Source of the DNA: an uncultured candidate division WPS-2 bacterium
Lineage (GTDB): Bacteria; Vulcanimicrobiota; Vulcanimicrobiia; Vulcanimicrobiales; Vulcanimicrobiaceae
DNA length: 64,000 nt
Assembly: GCA_937927945.1 (NCBI GenBank)
Contig: CALEYW010000043.1
Location: 62,001-126,000, forward strand
Direction: 5' to 3'
The position numbers were made by a program, and so were the translations under genes. A model generated the notes under the pieces. The model had not been told where the DNA came from. It did no database searches and worked only from the letters and a program-made list of their open reading frames with translations. Shown piece by piece: positions 44,002 through 52,512 of the stretch. Numbering within the stretch: position 1 is the first letter of the stretch; each line of letters opens with the position of its first letter.

Positions 44002-45123
44002 CTACAACGTGCCGCGTTTGGCTTGTTCTTGTTCGATCGAGACGAAGAGCGCTTTGAAGTTGCCCTTGCCGAACGAGAGCGCGCCCCGACGCTGGATGAT
44101 CTCGATGAACAGCGTCGGACGGTCCTGAAGCGGCTTGGTGAAGATCTGGAGCATGTAGCCCCGATCGTCGCGATCGACGAGGATGCTCAAGCGGCGCAGC
44201 GCCTCGATGTCCTCCGCGATCGCGCCGACCCGTGAGGGCAGCTCGTCGTAGTAGGATTCCGGGGCCTCGAGCAGCTCGACGCCGTTGGCTCGCAACGCTT
44301 CGACGGTCGTCACGATGTCGTCGGTCTGGATTGCGACGTGCTGTACGCCCGCACCGCCGTAGAACTGCAGGTACTCCTCGATCTGCGACTTCTTCTTGCC
44401 GTGCGCGGGCTCGTTGATCGGAAACTTGATCCCGCCGCCCTCGCTCTGCATGACGCGCGATTTGAGCGCGGTGAACTCGGTCGAGATGTCGCGGTCGTCG
44501 AACGAGATCAGGGCCACCAGACCGAGGGACCGCTCGTAGAAGGCGCACCAGCGGTCCAGCTCCTCCCAGCCGACGTTCGCGACGCAATGATCGATGCGCG
44601 TCAAGCCGACCGGCCGCGAGGGGAACGGCGACGACTCCAGCGGGACGAACCCCGGCAGCCACGCTCCGCGGTACGCGCCGCGCTGCACGAACGTGTGCAC
44701 CGTGTCGCCGTACGCGCCGATCGTTGCGAGCACGGCGTCGCCGTCCTCGTCGCTCACCGTATGCGGAGCCGCGACCGGCGTCGCACCCTGCGCGACGGCG
44801 TGCCGGTAGACGGCCGCCGCATCGTCGACCGCGATCGCGATGCCGCGCACGCCGTCGCCGTGACGCGCGACGTGGCGTCCGATCGCGTCGTCCGGTGTCA
44901 ATCCGGAGCTGACGACGATGCGCACGCCGTTCTGCACGAGCAAGTACGAGCACGTATCCGGCGCTCCCGTCTCCGGTCCGCGATACGCGGCGGCGCGGAA
45001 GCCGAGCGCGCCGCAGTAGTAGTAGGCGGCCTGCCGGGCGTTGCCGACCCAGAGCTCGAGATGGTCGAACCGGAAGCCGGAGTTGTCGATGCGGGCGGGC
45101 GGGGCCAGGGTCGTCGCGTCCAT
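44002..45123 (-). CDS. hppD: 4-Hydroxyphenylpyruvate dioxygenase
   Basis: The 373-residue protein is built of two vicinal-oxygen-chelate halves. The iron ligands lie in RIDHCVANV, GVQHVAIQTDD and LFIEIIQRRG (His, His, Glu), and GKGNFKALFVSIEQEQ is the C-terminal helix typical of HPPD. It converts 4-hydroxyphenylpyruvate to homogentisate in tyrosine breakdown. It is divergent from an Lrp-type regulator 84 bases away. Homogentisate dioxygenase is not in the window. Confidence 0.92.
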   Translation of the reverse strand: MDATTLAPPARIDNSGFRFDHLELWVGNARQAAYYYCGALGFRAAAYRGPETGAPDTCSYLLVQNGVRIVVSSGLTPDDAIGRHVARHGDGVRGIAIAVDDAAAVYRHAVAQGATPVAAPHTVSDEDGDAVLATIGAYGDTVHTFVQRGAYRGAWLPGFVPLESSPFPSRPVGLTRIDHCVANVGWEELDRWCAFYERSLGLVALISFDDRDISTEFTALKSRVMQSEGGGIKFPINEPAHGKKKSQIEEYLQFYGGAGVQHVAIQTDDIVTTVEALRANGVELLEAPESYYDELPSRVGAIAEDIEALRRLSILVDRDDRGYMLQIFTKPLQDRPTLFIEIIQRRGALSFGKGNFKALFVSIEQEQAKRGTL

Positions 45124-45160
45124 GCAGGAGAGGTACGACCTTCCGCGGAGAACCCAGCCC

Positions 45161-45193
45161 GTGACCGCGCAATCCTATGCCAACTGCGGTCAC
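45161..45193. promoter_or_regulatory. Inverted repeat between hppD and the Lrp gene
   Basis: GTGACCG (45161-45167) and CGGTCAC (45187-45193) are perfect inverted half-sites separated by 19 bases in the 84-base divergent promoter region. Their centres are about 26 bases apart. An operator for the adjacent Lrp/AsnC regulator is the natural reading. No clear -10/-35 pair stands out. Confidence 0.4.
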
Positions 45194-45207
45194 TGCGAGG
45201 GCAGGAA

Positions 45208-45720
45208 ATGACGGATTCCCACATTGACGCGACCGATCGTCACATTTTGGCCGCCCTTCAGCGCAACGGTCGTCTGCAGAACCAGGAGCTCGCCAAGCTG
45301 GTCGGTCTCTCGCCGTCACCGTGTCTGCGGCGCGTGCGCCGCCTGGAGGAGGACGGCTACATCGATCGTTACGGAGCGCTCCTCGACCGCGCCAAGCTCG
45401 GCTTCGGGATCACCGCGTTCGTGAGCATCGAGATCGAACGCACCCGCAAAGCCGAGACCGAGCTCTTGCGCGAGCAAATCCGCAAGCTGCCCGAGGTCGT
45501 GGCCTGCCACATCATCACGGGCGACGCCGACTTTCTGCTCGAGATCGTCGCCGCCGATCTGGCGGCGTTCTCGCAGTTCGTGCTCGCCGTCGTCAACAAA
45601 CTCCCGGCGATCAAGGCGATCCGCACCAGCATCTCGCTCGAGGCGGTCAAAGCCTCCGGGCCGCTGCCGATCGACTTGGCGGAACCGGCAGCCCCGCGCG
45701 GGACGCGTCCGAAGCGGTAA
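45208..45720 (+). CDS. Lrp/AsnC-family transcriptional regulator
   Basis: ATG at 45208, after AGGAAATG context, gives 170 residues. The N-terminal winged helix reads ATDRHILAALQRNGRLQNQE and LVGLSPSPCLRRVRRLEEDG. The ligand-binding RAM domain follows, with HIITGDADFLLEIVA. Such proteins sense amino acids. The divergent placement suggests it controls hppD, perhaps in response to tyrosine or phenylalanine, and its own gene. Confidence 0.9.
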   Translation: MTDSHIDATDRHILAALQRNGRLQNQELAKLVGLSPSPCLRRVRRLEEDGYIDRYGALLDRAKLGFGITAFVSIEIERTRKAETELLREQIRKLPEVVACHIITGDADFLLEIVAADLAAFSQFVLAVVNKLPAIKAIRTSISLEAVKASGPLPIDLAEPAAPRGTRPKR

Positions 45721-45805
45721 GTCAGGGGGGAGCGACGCGCGGCTCGTCGTGCTGTAGGATACGCATAGAGCGCGGGTCGAGTTCGAACGAGCGAGGGCTA
45801 GCTTC

Positions 45806-47182
45806 ATGAACGTCGCCGGAACACAGCGCGAGACTCGAGAGCAAGCGACGCTCCTGAGCGCGTTTGTGGTATCAGCGACGCTTTGGCTGCTGATCACGAC
45901 TGCGGTTGCCGTGCTTCTCAGCTTCAAGTTTCCGTTCCCGGATCTGGCAACGAGCCCGTACCTCTCCTTTGGCCGCTTGCGAGCGATCCACACGAACGGC
46001 ACGTTCTACGCCTTTGCATCGGTCGCTCTGAGCGGCCTTGCAATCTACATTGCAGCTCGCTCTTCTGGCGCGCCCATCTATGCAAAGCCCGTCGCCTGGG
46101 TTTCGCTCGGGCTGTTCAACGTCGCCGCAATCCTCGGGACCATTACGCTCGACCTCGGAATGAGCGACGGCAGCCAGGAATATCGCGAATGGCTCCCGTG
46201 GGTGAGAGTGATCCTCTTGCTAGCCGCGCTTTGCAGCGCCTACGTCGTCGCCGGGACGATCGCCAGACGCGTCGAGCGCCCGATTTACATCGCAAATTGG
46301 TACACGCTCGGAGGCTTTACGTTCACGGCCATCCTGTGGATCGTCGCTCTTATTCCGACCTATCAAATCGGCGTCGGACAAGTATCCGTGCAGGCCTTTT
46401 ACATGCACAACGCGGTCGGAATGTGGTTCACCTTCCTCGCGCTTGGGGTGACGTATTACGCACTCCCCAAATTACTGAACAGGCCGATCTACTCGTATTC
46501 ACTCGGCGTGCTGGCCTTCTGGACGAACCTCGTGTTCTATCCCATCATCGGATCGCACCACTACGAATTCTCGCCTTTACCGTGGTGGCTCCAGACCCTG
46601 GCGATCGTCTTCAGCGTCGGCATGTTGATTCCGGTGTTCGCCGGCAGCGCCAACTTGATCCTGACGGCGCGCGGCGCCTGGGATGTCGTGCGCCGATCGT
46701 ATGCGCTCCCTTTTCTCGCGGCCGGGATCGTCTACTACTTTCTCGGCTCGACGCAGGGTACGTTTGAGGCGCTGCGCACGGCGCAAGCCTACTGGCACTT
46801 CACGAGCTTCACTGTGGGGCACTCGCATGCCACGATGTACGGGTTCATTACCCTCATCGTCTTTGGTGGTGTCTACGCGCTGCTTCCCCTCGCTACCGGC
46901 AAGCAGCCCTCTCCGTTGTTGACGGGCGTGCACTTCTGGTTCGCGTTGGTCGGCGTGACGCTGTACGTCATTGTCTTATCGGTCGGCGGCACGATACAAG
47001 GGATCAACTGGGCAAGCGGCAACCCGTTCATCTCGTCGGTCGAGGCGGCGGCGCCGTTCTGGCTTGCGCGCGCGCTCGGTGGGTCGATGATGTTCGTCTC
47101 GCACCTCTTGTTCGCGTACAACGTCTACGTCATGATCGGCGCCAAGCAACCCACCTTGGAGCCGCAGGCGCAACCGGCATGA
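45806..47182 (+). CDS. ccoN: cbb3-type cytochrome c oxidase subunit I
   Basis: The 458-residue protein has about twelve membrane helices. Haem/copper ligands are visible: IHTNGTFYAF (His), YMHNAVGMWF, the CuB pair GSHHYEF, and FTVGHSHATMYGFI carrying haem histidines. Lack of the A-type Tyr-His crosslink motif and the short length place it in the CcoN (C-type) family. It reduces oxygen at the membrane with high affinity. GAGG lies about nine bases before the ATG. It overlaps ccoO by four bases. Confidence 0.9.
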   Translation: MNVAGTQRETREQATLLSAFVVSATLWLLITTAVAVLLSFKFPFPDLATSPYLSFGRLRAIHTNGTFYAFASVALSGLAIYIAARSSGAPIYAKPVAWVSLGLFNVAAILGTITLDLGMSDGSQEYREWLPWVRVILLLAALCSAYVVAGTIARRVERPIYIANWYTLGGFTFTAILWIVALIPTYQIGVGQVSVQAFYMHNAVGMWFTFLALGVTYYALPKLLNRPIYSYSLGVLAFWTNLVFYPIIGSHHYEFSPLPWWLQTLAIVFSVGMLIPVFAGSANLILTARGAWDVVRRSYALPFLAAGIVYYFLGSTQGTFEALRTAQAYWHFTSFTVGHSHATMYGFITLIVFGGVYALLPLATGKQPSPLLTGVHFWFALVGVTLYVIVLSVGGTIQGINWASGNPFISSVEAAAPFWLARALGGSMMFVSHLLFAYNVYVMIGAKQPTLEPQAQPA

Positions 47183-47757
47183 ACCGGCCCATGGATCGTT
47201 TGTGGGTCCTGATGACGGCAAGCTTCGTGATCTATGCGTTGCTCGCGATCGTCATGGGCGTAATCCCCGGCATCGTTCTCTCCGCCACGAGGCCGACCCC
47301 GGGCATCTCCCCGCTGAGCGGGCCGGCGGCGCGAGGCCGCGACGTATACGTAGCGGAGGGATGTTCGTATTGTCATACGCAGCAGGTGCGCCCGCTCGCA
47401 CAGGATCTGGTCTTCGGGCGGCCGTCGACCCGCGGTGACTACGCGTATTCGACGCCGCAACTCCTCGGTACCGAGCGCACCGGACCGGACCTCACGAATA
47501 TCGGTCGCCGCCAACCGAGCGCGGTGTGGAACTACATCCATCTCTATGAACCGCGATCGGTCGTCAGCGCGTCGATCATGCCGGCTTATCCTTGGCTTTT
47601 CACGCTCAAGGCCCACGCCGATCAAGGCGATGTCACGGTGCCGGTCCCACCCGGCTACGCGCCTGCAAACGCCGTGGTCGTCGCTCGTCGAGATGCGATC
47701 GATTTGGTCGACTATCTGCAGTCGCTCAAACAGGCCCAACTCGGGAGCGCAAAGTGA
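47179..47757 (+). CDS. ccoO: cbb3 oxidase monohaem subunit
   Basis: This 192-residue protein has one N-terminal membrane anchor (VLMTASFVIYALLAIVMGVI) and a c-type haem site CSYCH followed by TQQVRPL. The axial Met is in SASIMPAYPWLF. GRPSTRGDYAYSTPQLLGTE and RTGPDLTNIG are the typical CcoO signature. It passes electrons to CcoN on the outer face of the membrane. Its stop overlaps the next small gene's ATG. Confidence 0.9.
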   Translation: MNRPMDRLWVLMTASFVIYALLAIVMGVIPGIVLSATRPTPGISPLSGPAARGRDVYVAEGCSYCHTQQVRPLAQDLVFGRPSTRGDYAYSTPQLLGTERTGPDLTNIGRRQPSAVWNYIHLYEPRSVVSASIMPAYPWLFTLKAHADQGDVTVPVPPGYAPANAVVVARRDAIDLVDYLQSLKQAQLGSAK

Positions 47758-47927
47758 TGGAGCAGCACACAGTCTGGAATTCGGCCGACCCGCTCGGTAT
47801 TGCGATCGTCGTCGTCGGTGCGATCGTGACAATTTGGGCCTACTACTTTACGGCGCGGTGCCTCCAGTCGCCGGGCGAAAGCGAACCCGACCATCCCAAG
47901 TATTCGATATTGCGAGACGATCGATGA
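47757..47927 (+). CDS. Small cbb3 oxidase subunit (CcoQ-like)
   Basis: ATG at 47757 overlaps the ccoO stop; 56 residues. One transmembrane helix (PLGIAIVVVGAIVTIWAYYF) is followed by a polar tail, SPGESEPDHPKYSILRDDR. Size, topology and place between ccoO and the ccoP-like gene fit CcoQ, an assembly or stability subunit. Sequence alone is too short for a firm family call. Confidence 0.65.
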   Translation: MEQHTVWNSADPLGIAIVVVGAIVTIWAYYFTARCLQSPGESEPDHPKYSILRDDR

Positions 47928-48802
47928 GCGGATACCTCGCCGCGCCACACGAGCCGTCGGAAAATGCGGCCTTCATCGAACTTTTCCTGGACGGGTCGCT
48001 TACGCCTTTTGCGACGTATCGTCCGCCCGCAGTCTTCCCCCTCGACACGCGATCGTTGGAGGATGGTCCGCACACGCTACAGATCCGCGCGACCGATACG
48101 CTCGGAAAGATCGGACGCCGTTCCATAACGTTCATGGTCCAGAACGGTCCCGGCATCACCCTCACGGGTCTGCGCGAAGGGTCCCTGGTCGGAGGGACGG
48201 TTGAGATTGCCGTCAATGCGTTCGGCGGTCAGGAGCCGTTCGATCCGCATCGTGCCGAATCACTCGGCCCCATTCCGGTCTGGGTTTGGGTAATGTGCTC
48301 CAGCGTCGTGCTGTGGGCCGCGTGGTACGCGATCGAGTTCTTCCCCACTCCGCCGCAGTTCGCGAACACGGCGACGTACGCGGCGAACCCAGGCGCAGTT
48401 TCAGCCATGCAAGCCGCGCCTGCCGGCGCAAATGCGGCTCCGGCATACTCCGGCAAAGGATCCGCCGGCGGCTTCGATTATGCCGCCTCGGGCGCGAGCG
48501 TTTTCGCGGCCAACTGCGCCTCGTGTCACGGCGCCGGCGGCACGGGCGTTCCCGGAGTGTTTCCGTCGCTGGCAAACGATCCCGTCGTGACGTCGAAGAA
48601 CCCCGCGCAACACATCACGATCGTGCTCAAGGGTTTGCAAGGAAAAGCGATCGGCGGAAAAACGTACTCTGCCCAGATGCCGCCGTTTTCACAACTGAGC
48701 GATGCGGATATCGCTGCCGCGATCGACCACGAGCGAACGTCGTGGGGCAATCAGGCACCGACGGTGACGCCGGATGACGTCAAGCGTGCCCGGGGGCACT
48801 AG
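47924..48802 (+). CDS. CcoP-like subunit: Ig-like domain, membrane helix, single cytochrome c
   Basis: ATG at 47924 overlaps the previous stop; 292 residues. Residues about 1-95 are beta-rich and Ig/Big-like (ELFLDGSLTPF, LDTRSLEDGPHTLQIRATD). One helix follows (VWVWVMCSSVVLWAAWYAIE). The C-terminal class I cytochrome c has NCASCH and axial Met in SAQMPPFSQL. True CcoP has two cytochrome domains and no such N-terminal domain. Context says it is the electron-entry subunit. Confidence 0.75.
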   Translation: MSGYLAAPHEPSENAAFIELFLDGSLTPFATYRPPAVFPLDTRSLEDGPHTLQIRATDTLGKIGRRSITFMVQNGPGITLTGLREGSLVGGTVEIAVNAFGGQEPFDPHRAESLGPIPVWVWVMCSSVVLWAAWYAIEFFPTPPQFANTATYAANPGAVSAMQAAPAGANAAPAYSGKGSAGGFDYAASGASVFAANCASCHGAGGTGVPGVFPSLANDPVVTSKNPAQHITIVLKGLQGKAIGGKTYSAQMPPFSQLSDADIAAAIDHERTSWGNQAPTVTPDDVKRARGH

Positions 48803-48818
48803 GCGCTAGGGCGCTAGA

Positions 48819-50012
48819 TCAGACGCGTTCGAAGATCGTGGCGATGCCTTGGCCCATGCCGATGCACATGGTGGCGAGGCCGTAGCGGCCGCCGCGGCGT
48901 TTGAGTTCGTGCAGCAGGGTCGTCGCGATGCGCGCTCCGCTGCAGCCGAGCGGGTGGCCCAGCGCGATCGCGCCGCCGTTGACGTTGACGATCGTCGGAT
49001 CGATGCCCAGTTCGTTGACGCAGGCGACGGATTGCGCCGCGAACGCTTCGTTCAGTTCGACGAGATCGAGATCGGCGACGGTGAGGCCGGCGCGGGCGAG
49101 CGCCTTGCGGGTCGCACCGATCGGGCCGATCCCCATTACGCTCGGATCGACGCCGAACGTCGCCGACGTGACGACGCGCGCCAGCGGCGTCCAACCGTGC
49201 TTCTGCGCCGCCTCGGCGCTGCACACGAGCAGCGCCGCCGCGCCGTCGTTGAGTGGTGAGGCGTTGCCGGCGGTCACCGTTCCGTTCGCCTTGAACGCCG
49301 GCTTGAGTTTCGCCAGCGTCTCCATCGTCGTGTCGGGGCGCGGCGGCTCGTCGGCGGTGAGCTCGATGCTCCTCTTCCCTGCGGTGACGCGAAACGCGAT
49401 GAGTTCGCCCGCGAATCGGCCTGCTTCGGTCGCGGTCTTGCACTTCATCTGGCTGTCGTAGGCGAAGCGGTCCTGATCCTCGCGCGTCACGCCGAATTGT
49501 TCCGCGACCTTCTCGGCGGTCTCACCGAGCGAGAGCGGCGGGTACATCGCGGCCAGCCGCGGGTTCAGCATCCGGTTGCCGAGGGTCGAATCGTGGATGT
49601 CCGGCGCGCGGTCGTACGCCTTCTCCGATTTGAGGATGACGAACGGCGCGCGCGTCATCGACTCCGCTCCGCCGGCGACAGCGACGTCGATCACGCCGGC
49701 GGCGATCGCATGATATGCGGAGTTGATCGCCTGCAGGCCGCTGCCGCAGAGCCGGTTGAGCGTCGTGCCGGGTACGCTGGACGGCAGCCCGGCCAGCAGG
49801 GTCGCCATGCGTCCGCCGTTGCGGCAATCCTCGCCGGCCTGGTTCGCCGCGCCCCAGAAGACGTCGTCGAGGACCGCGGGGTCGACGCCGGTGCGGTCGA
49901 TCAGCGCACGAATCGCGTATGCGCCCAGGTCGTCGGGGCGAACGGCCGCCAGCGCGCCGCCGTAGCGGCCCATGGGGGTGCGAACGGCGTCGATGATTAC
50001 AGCGTCGGACAT
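48819..50012 (-). CDS. Acetyl-CoA acetyltransferase / 3-oxoacyl-CoA thiolase
   Basis: ATG at 50012 gives 397 residues. The acylated Cys is in TLNRLCGSGLQAINSAYHAI, the second site in VNVNGGAIALGHPLGCSGAR, with catalytic Cys late in GLATMCIGMGQG. Two related thiolase activities are possible: acetoacetyl-CoA cleavage, or the beta-ketoadipyl-CoA step of aromatic breakdown (PcaF/PaaJ). Nearby paaK and hppD make the aromatic role attractive. It converges with the ccoP-like gene. Confidence 0.88.
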   Translation of the reverse strand: MSDAVIIDAVRTPMGRYGGALAAVRPDDLGAYAIRALIDRTGVDPAVLDDVFWGAANQAGEDCRNGGRMATLLAGLPSSVPGTTLNRLCGSGLQAINSAYHAIAAGVIDVAVAGGAESMTRAPFVILKSEKAYDRAPDIHDSTLGNRMLNPRLAAMYPPLSLGETAEKVAEQFGVTREDQDRFAYDSQMKCKTATEAGRFAGELIAFRVTAGKRSIELTADEPPRPDTTMETLAKLKPAFKANGTVTAGNASPLNDGAAALLVCSAEAAQKHGWTPLARVVTSATFGVDPSVMGIGPIGATRKALARAGLTVADLDLVELNEAFAAQSVACVNELGIDPTIVNVNGGAIALGHPLGCSGARIATTLLHELKRRGGRYGLATMCIGMGQGIATIFERV

Positions 50013-50109
50013 GGTCGGTGCGACACGTTCGCGCAGCGGTCGGCCGCGCCTTGGGGATCCGCTAAAGGCGCTCGGGGTGACAAGGGGAGCGGGCGCGAAG
50101 CGCGGGACG

Positions 50110-51345
50110 GTGGAGAGCGGCGTTTTGCGGGTCGGCTGCTGTATCGTGGGCGGCGGCCCGGCGGGGATGATGCTGGGGTATCTCTTGGCGCGGGCGGGGA
50201 TCGAGGTCGTCGTGCTCGAGAAGCACGCGGATTTTCTGCGCGACTTTCGGGGTGACACCGTGCACCCGTCGACGCTCGACGTCATCGCGGAGCTGGGGCT
50301 GCTCGATACGTTTCTGGCGCGACCGCACCAGGAGTTCGCGAAGCTGCCCGGGCTCGTGATCGGAACCGAGGTCACGGTCGCCGACTTCACGCACCTGCGC
50401 ACGCGCTGCAAGTTCGTCGTGCTGATGCCGCAGTGGGATTTCCTCAATTTTCTCGCCGACCAGGGACGGCGGTTTCCCACCTTTCGCGTGATGATGCGCG
50501 CGCAGGCCACCGAGCTCGTACGCGAGGGCGATGTCGTCGTCGGAGTGCGCGCGACGACGGAGGACGGTCCGATCGAGATCCGCGCCGACTTGGTCGTCGG
50601 TGCCGACGGGCGCCATTCGACGGTGCGTGCCGCGGCCGGTCTGAGCGTGCGCGACCTCGGCGCACCGATCGACGCGTTGTGGATGCAGCTCAGCACACAT
50701 CCCGACGATCCGAGCACGGCGTTCGGCCGGTTCGTCCCCGGCCACGTGCTGGTGACGCTCGATCGCGGGGACTATTGGCAATGCGCCTACGTGATCCCGA
50801 AAGGCGGTTTCGACGCGTTGCGCGCGCGCGGGCTGCAGGCGCTGCGCGACGACCTGGTCGCGATCGCCCCGTTTCTGCACGATCGCGTCGAGGAGCTGCG
50901 CAGTTGGGACGACGTGAAGCTGCTGGTCGTCACCGTCGACCGCCTGCGCCGCTGGCACGTCCCGGGATTGCTGTGCATCGGCGACGCGGCGCATGCGATG
51001 TCGCCGATCGGTGGAGTCGGCATCAACCTCGCGATTCAGGACGCGGTCGCGGCGGCAAACCTGCTCGCCGAGCCGCTTCGCACGCATTCCGTCACCGAGC
51101 GGCATCTCGCGGCGGTGGAACGGCGCCGAACGTTCCCGGTGAAGGTGACCCAAGCGCTGCAAGTTTTCGCGCAGGACCGGATCTTCAGCAGGGTCTTGAA
51201 CGCCTCGGCGGCAGCGGCGGCGCCGTCGGGGGTTCCGCTTCTCGTACGCATCCTGCGCCGGTTTCCGTTTCTGCAGCGCGTCGCGGCACGATTGATCGGC
51301 GTCGGCGTGCGCCCGGAACACGTCCGCACGCCGTCTTTAGGCTGA
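50110..51345 (+). CDS. FAD-dependent monooxygenase (PHBH/UbiH-like)
   Basis: GTG at 50110 gives 411 residues; a reading from 49972 adds a repeat-like, non-conserved stretch and is rejected. Class A flavoprotein motifs are CCIVGGGPAGMMLGYLLARA, VVGADGRHSTVR (DG motif) and IGDAAHAMSPIGGVGINLAI (GD motif). These enzymes hydroxylate aromatic or quinone substrates with NAD(P)H and oxygen. The 97-base gap upstream is divergent from the thiolase. The last nine bases overlap the Ldh-family gene on the other strand. Confidence 0.85.
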   Translation: MESGVLRVGCCIVGGGPAGMMLGYLLARAGIEVVVLEKHADFLRDFRGDTVHPSTLDVIAELGLLDTFLARPHQEFAKLPGLVIGTEVTVADFTHLRTRCKFVVLMPQWDFLNFLADQGRRFPTFRVMMRAQATELVREGDVVVGVRATTEDGPIEIRADLVVGADGRHSTVRAAAGLSVRDLGAPIDALWMQLSTHPDDPSTAFGRFVPGHVLVTLDRGDYWQCAYVIPKGGFDALRARGLQALRDDLVAIAPFLHDRVEELRSWDDVKLLVVTVDRLRRWHVPGLLCIGDAAHAMSPIGGVGINLAIQDAVAAANLLAEPLRTHSVTERHLAAVERRRTFPVKVTQALQVFAQDRIFSRVLNASAAAAAPSGVPLLVRILRRFPFLQRVAARLIGVGVRPEHVRTPSLG

Positions 51346-52440
51346 CGTGCGCGCGACGCGCGGAATCTCCAGCTCGTCGGCGAGCGCGTCGAGGTCGTCG
51401 ATGACCGGAGCGATCAGCGGGATGCCGTCGCGCCGGAACGCGATCTCGTTCTCGTGTTCGATCTCGCCCGCCACGTAGATGCGATCTTGCCCGGGCACGG
51501 GCGTGCTGTCTTTGAAGGCGCGCAGTTCGCAGTCCATGTCGCGCTTGAAGCCGTCGATGTCGCGCAGCGCGTCGATGCGAATCGCACCGAAGAAGTGTGA
51601 CGTGATCCCCGACGGAGCGGTCGGGCTCTCCGGGATCGTCAGCGCTGCGCCGAACCAGCCCGCAGCGAGTACGCCGCTGAGCATCTCGGAGAGCGCGCCG
51701 AGGCCGTAGCCTTTGTGGCCGCCGTTCTCGGTGCCGAAGCCGCCGAGCGGGAGCAGCGATCCGCCGCCGTGCCGCACTGCGGGATCGGTCGCGGGACTGC
51801 CGTTCTCGTCGACCGCCCAACCGGGCTTGAGCGGCAGACCCTTGCGCTCGTAGACTTCGAGCTTGCCGTACGTGACCGTCGTCGTGGCGAAATCGAGCAC
51901 GAACGCCGGTTCGTTCCCCGCTGGGATGGCGAAGGCGAACGGATTCGTTCCCTGCATCGGCGTGCGGCCGAACGTCGGCACGGCGAAGTGCGCCGAGTCG
52001 GTCGAGCAGATCCCGATCATGTCGTGCTCGAGCGCCATCATCGCGTAGTAGCCGGCGATCCCGTAGTGGTTCGAGTTGCGCACCGCGGCGAACGCGATCC
52101 CGCTCGCGCGCGCCTTCTCGATCGCCAGCGTCATCGCGCGATGCGACGCCGGATGGCCGAGCCCGTTGCCCGCATCGAGCAGGAGCGACGTCGGCGTCTC
52201 ACGCGCGACCGTGTACGTTGGACGCGCCGCGATCCGCCCGTTGCGGATGCGGTCGACATAGAACCAGCGCAGTCGCGCGACGCCGTGCGACTCGATCCCG
52301 CGCCGGTCCGCCGCGACGAGCACGTCGGCGACGATGCGCGCCTGTTCACCGTCGACGCCGACCGTCGTCAGCGCTCGCTCGACGAAAGCCAGAAGGTCCG
52401 CTTCGCGGACGCGAGCGGTCGCTGTAGCAGTCTCTGCCAT
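51337..52440 (-). CDS. Ldh-family (malate/L-lactate/ureidoglycolate-type) dehydrogenase 1
   Basis: The 367-residue protein has family motifs IESHGVARLRWFYVDRI, NSNHYGIAGYYAMMALEHD, TDSAHFAVPTFGR and GGHKGYGLGAL. These are NAD(P)-dependent type-2 malate/lactate dehydrogenases that do not use a classical Rossmann fold. Substrate is open. The adjacent upstream gene is a paralogue of exactly the same length. Confidence 0.85.
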   Translation of the reverse strand: MAETATATARVREADLLAFVERALTTVGVDGEQARIVADVLVAADRRGIESHGVARLRWFYVDRIRNGRIAARPTYTVARETPTSLLLDAGNGLGHPASHRAMTLAIEKARASGIAFAAVRNSNHYGIAGYYAMMALEHDMIGICSTDSAHFAVPTFGRTPMQGTNPFAFAIPAGNEPAFVLDFATTTVTYGKLEVYERKGLPLKPGWAVDENGSPATDPAVRHGGGSLLPLGGFGTENGGHKGYGLGALSEMLSGVLAAGWFGAALTIPESPTAPSGITSHFFGAIRIDALRDIDGFKRDMDCELRAFKDSTPVPGQDRIYVAGEIEHENEIAFRRDGIPLIAPVIDDLDALADELEIPRVARTSA

Positions 52441-52512
52441 CGAGACGCTCTGCGCTCCCGCGCGGGCGCCGTCCTCTCCCGCTCCGGCGGTATCGTCACT
52501 GTGGGGCGCCGG

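Noticed and set aside
50060..50085. Fourth REP-like unit
   Set aside because: Only GCTCGGGGTGACAAGG resembles the core and the left half is missing; too degenerate to call.
49972..50109. Upstream extension of the FAD monooxygenase
   Set aside because: The extra residues are not protein-like, overlap the divergent thiolase start and include a repeat-like stretch; the conserved fold begins after GTG 50110.
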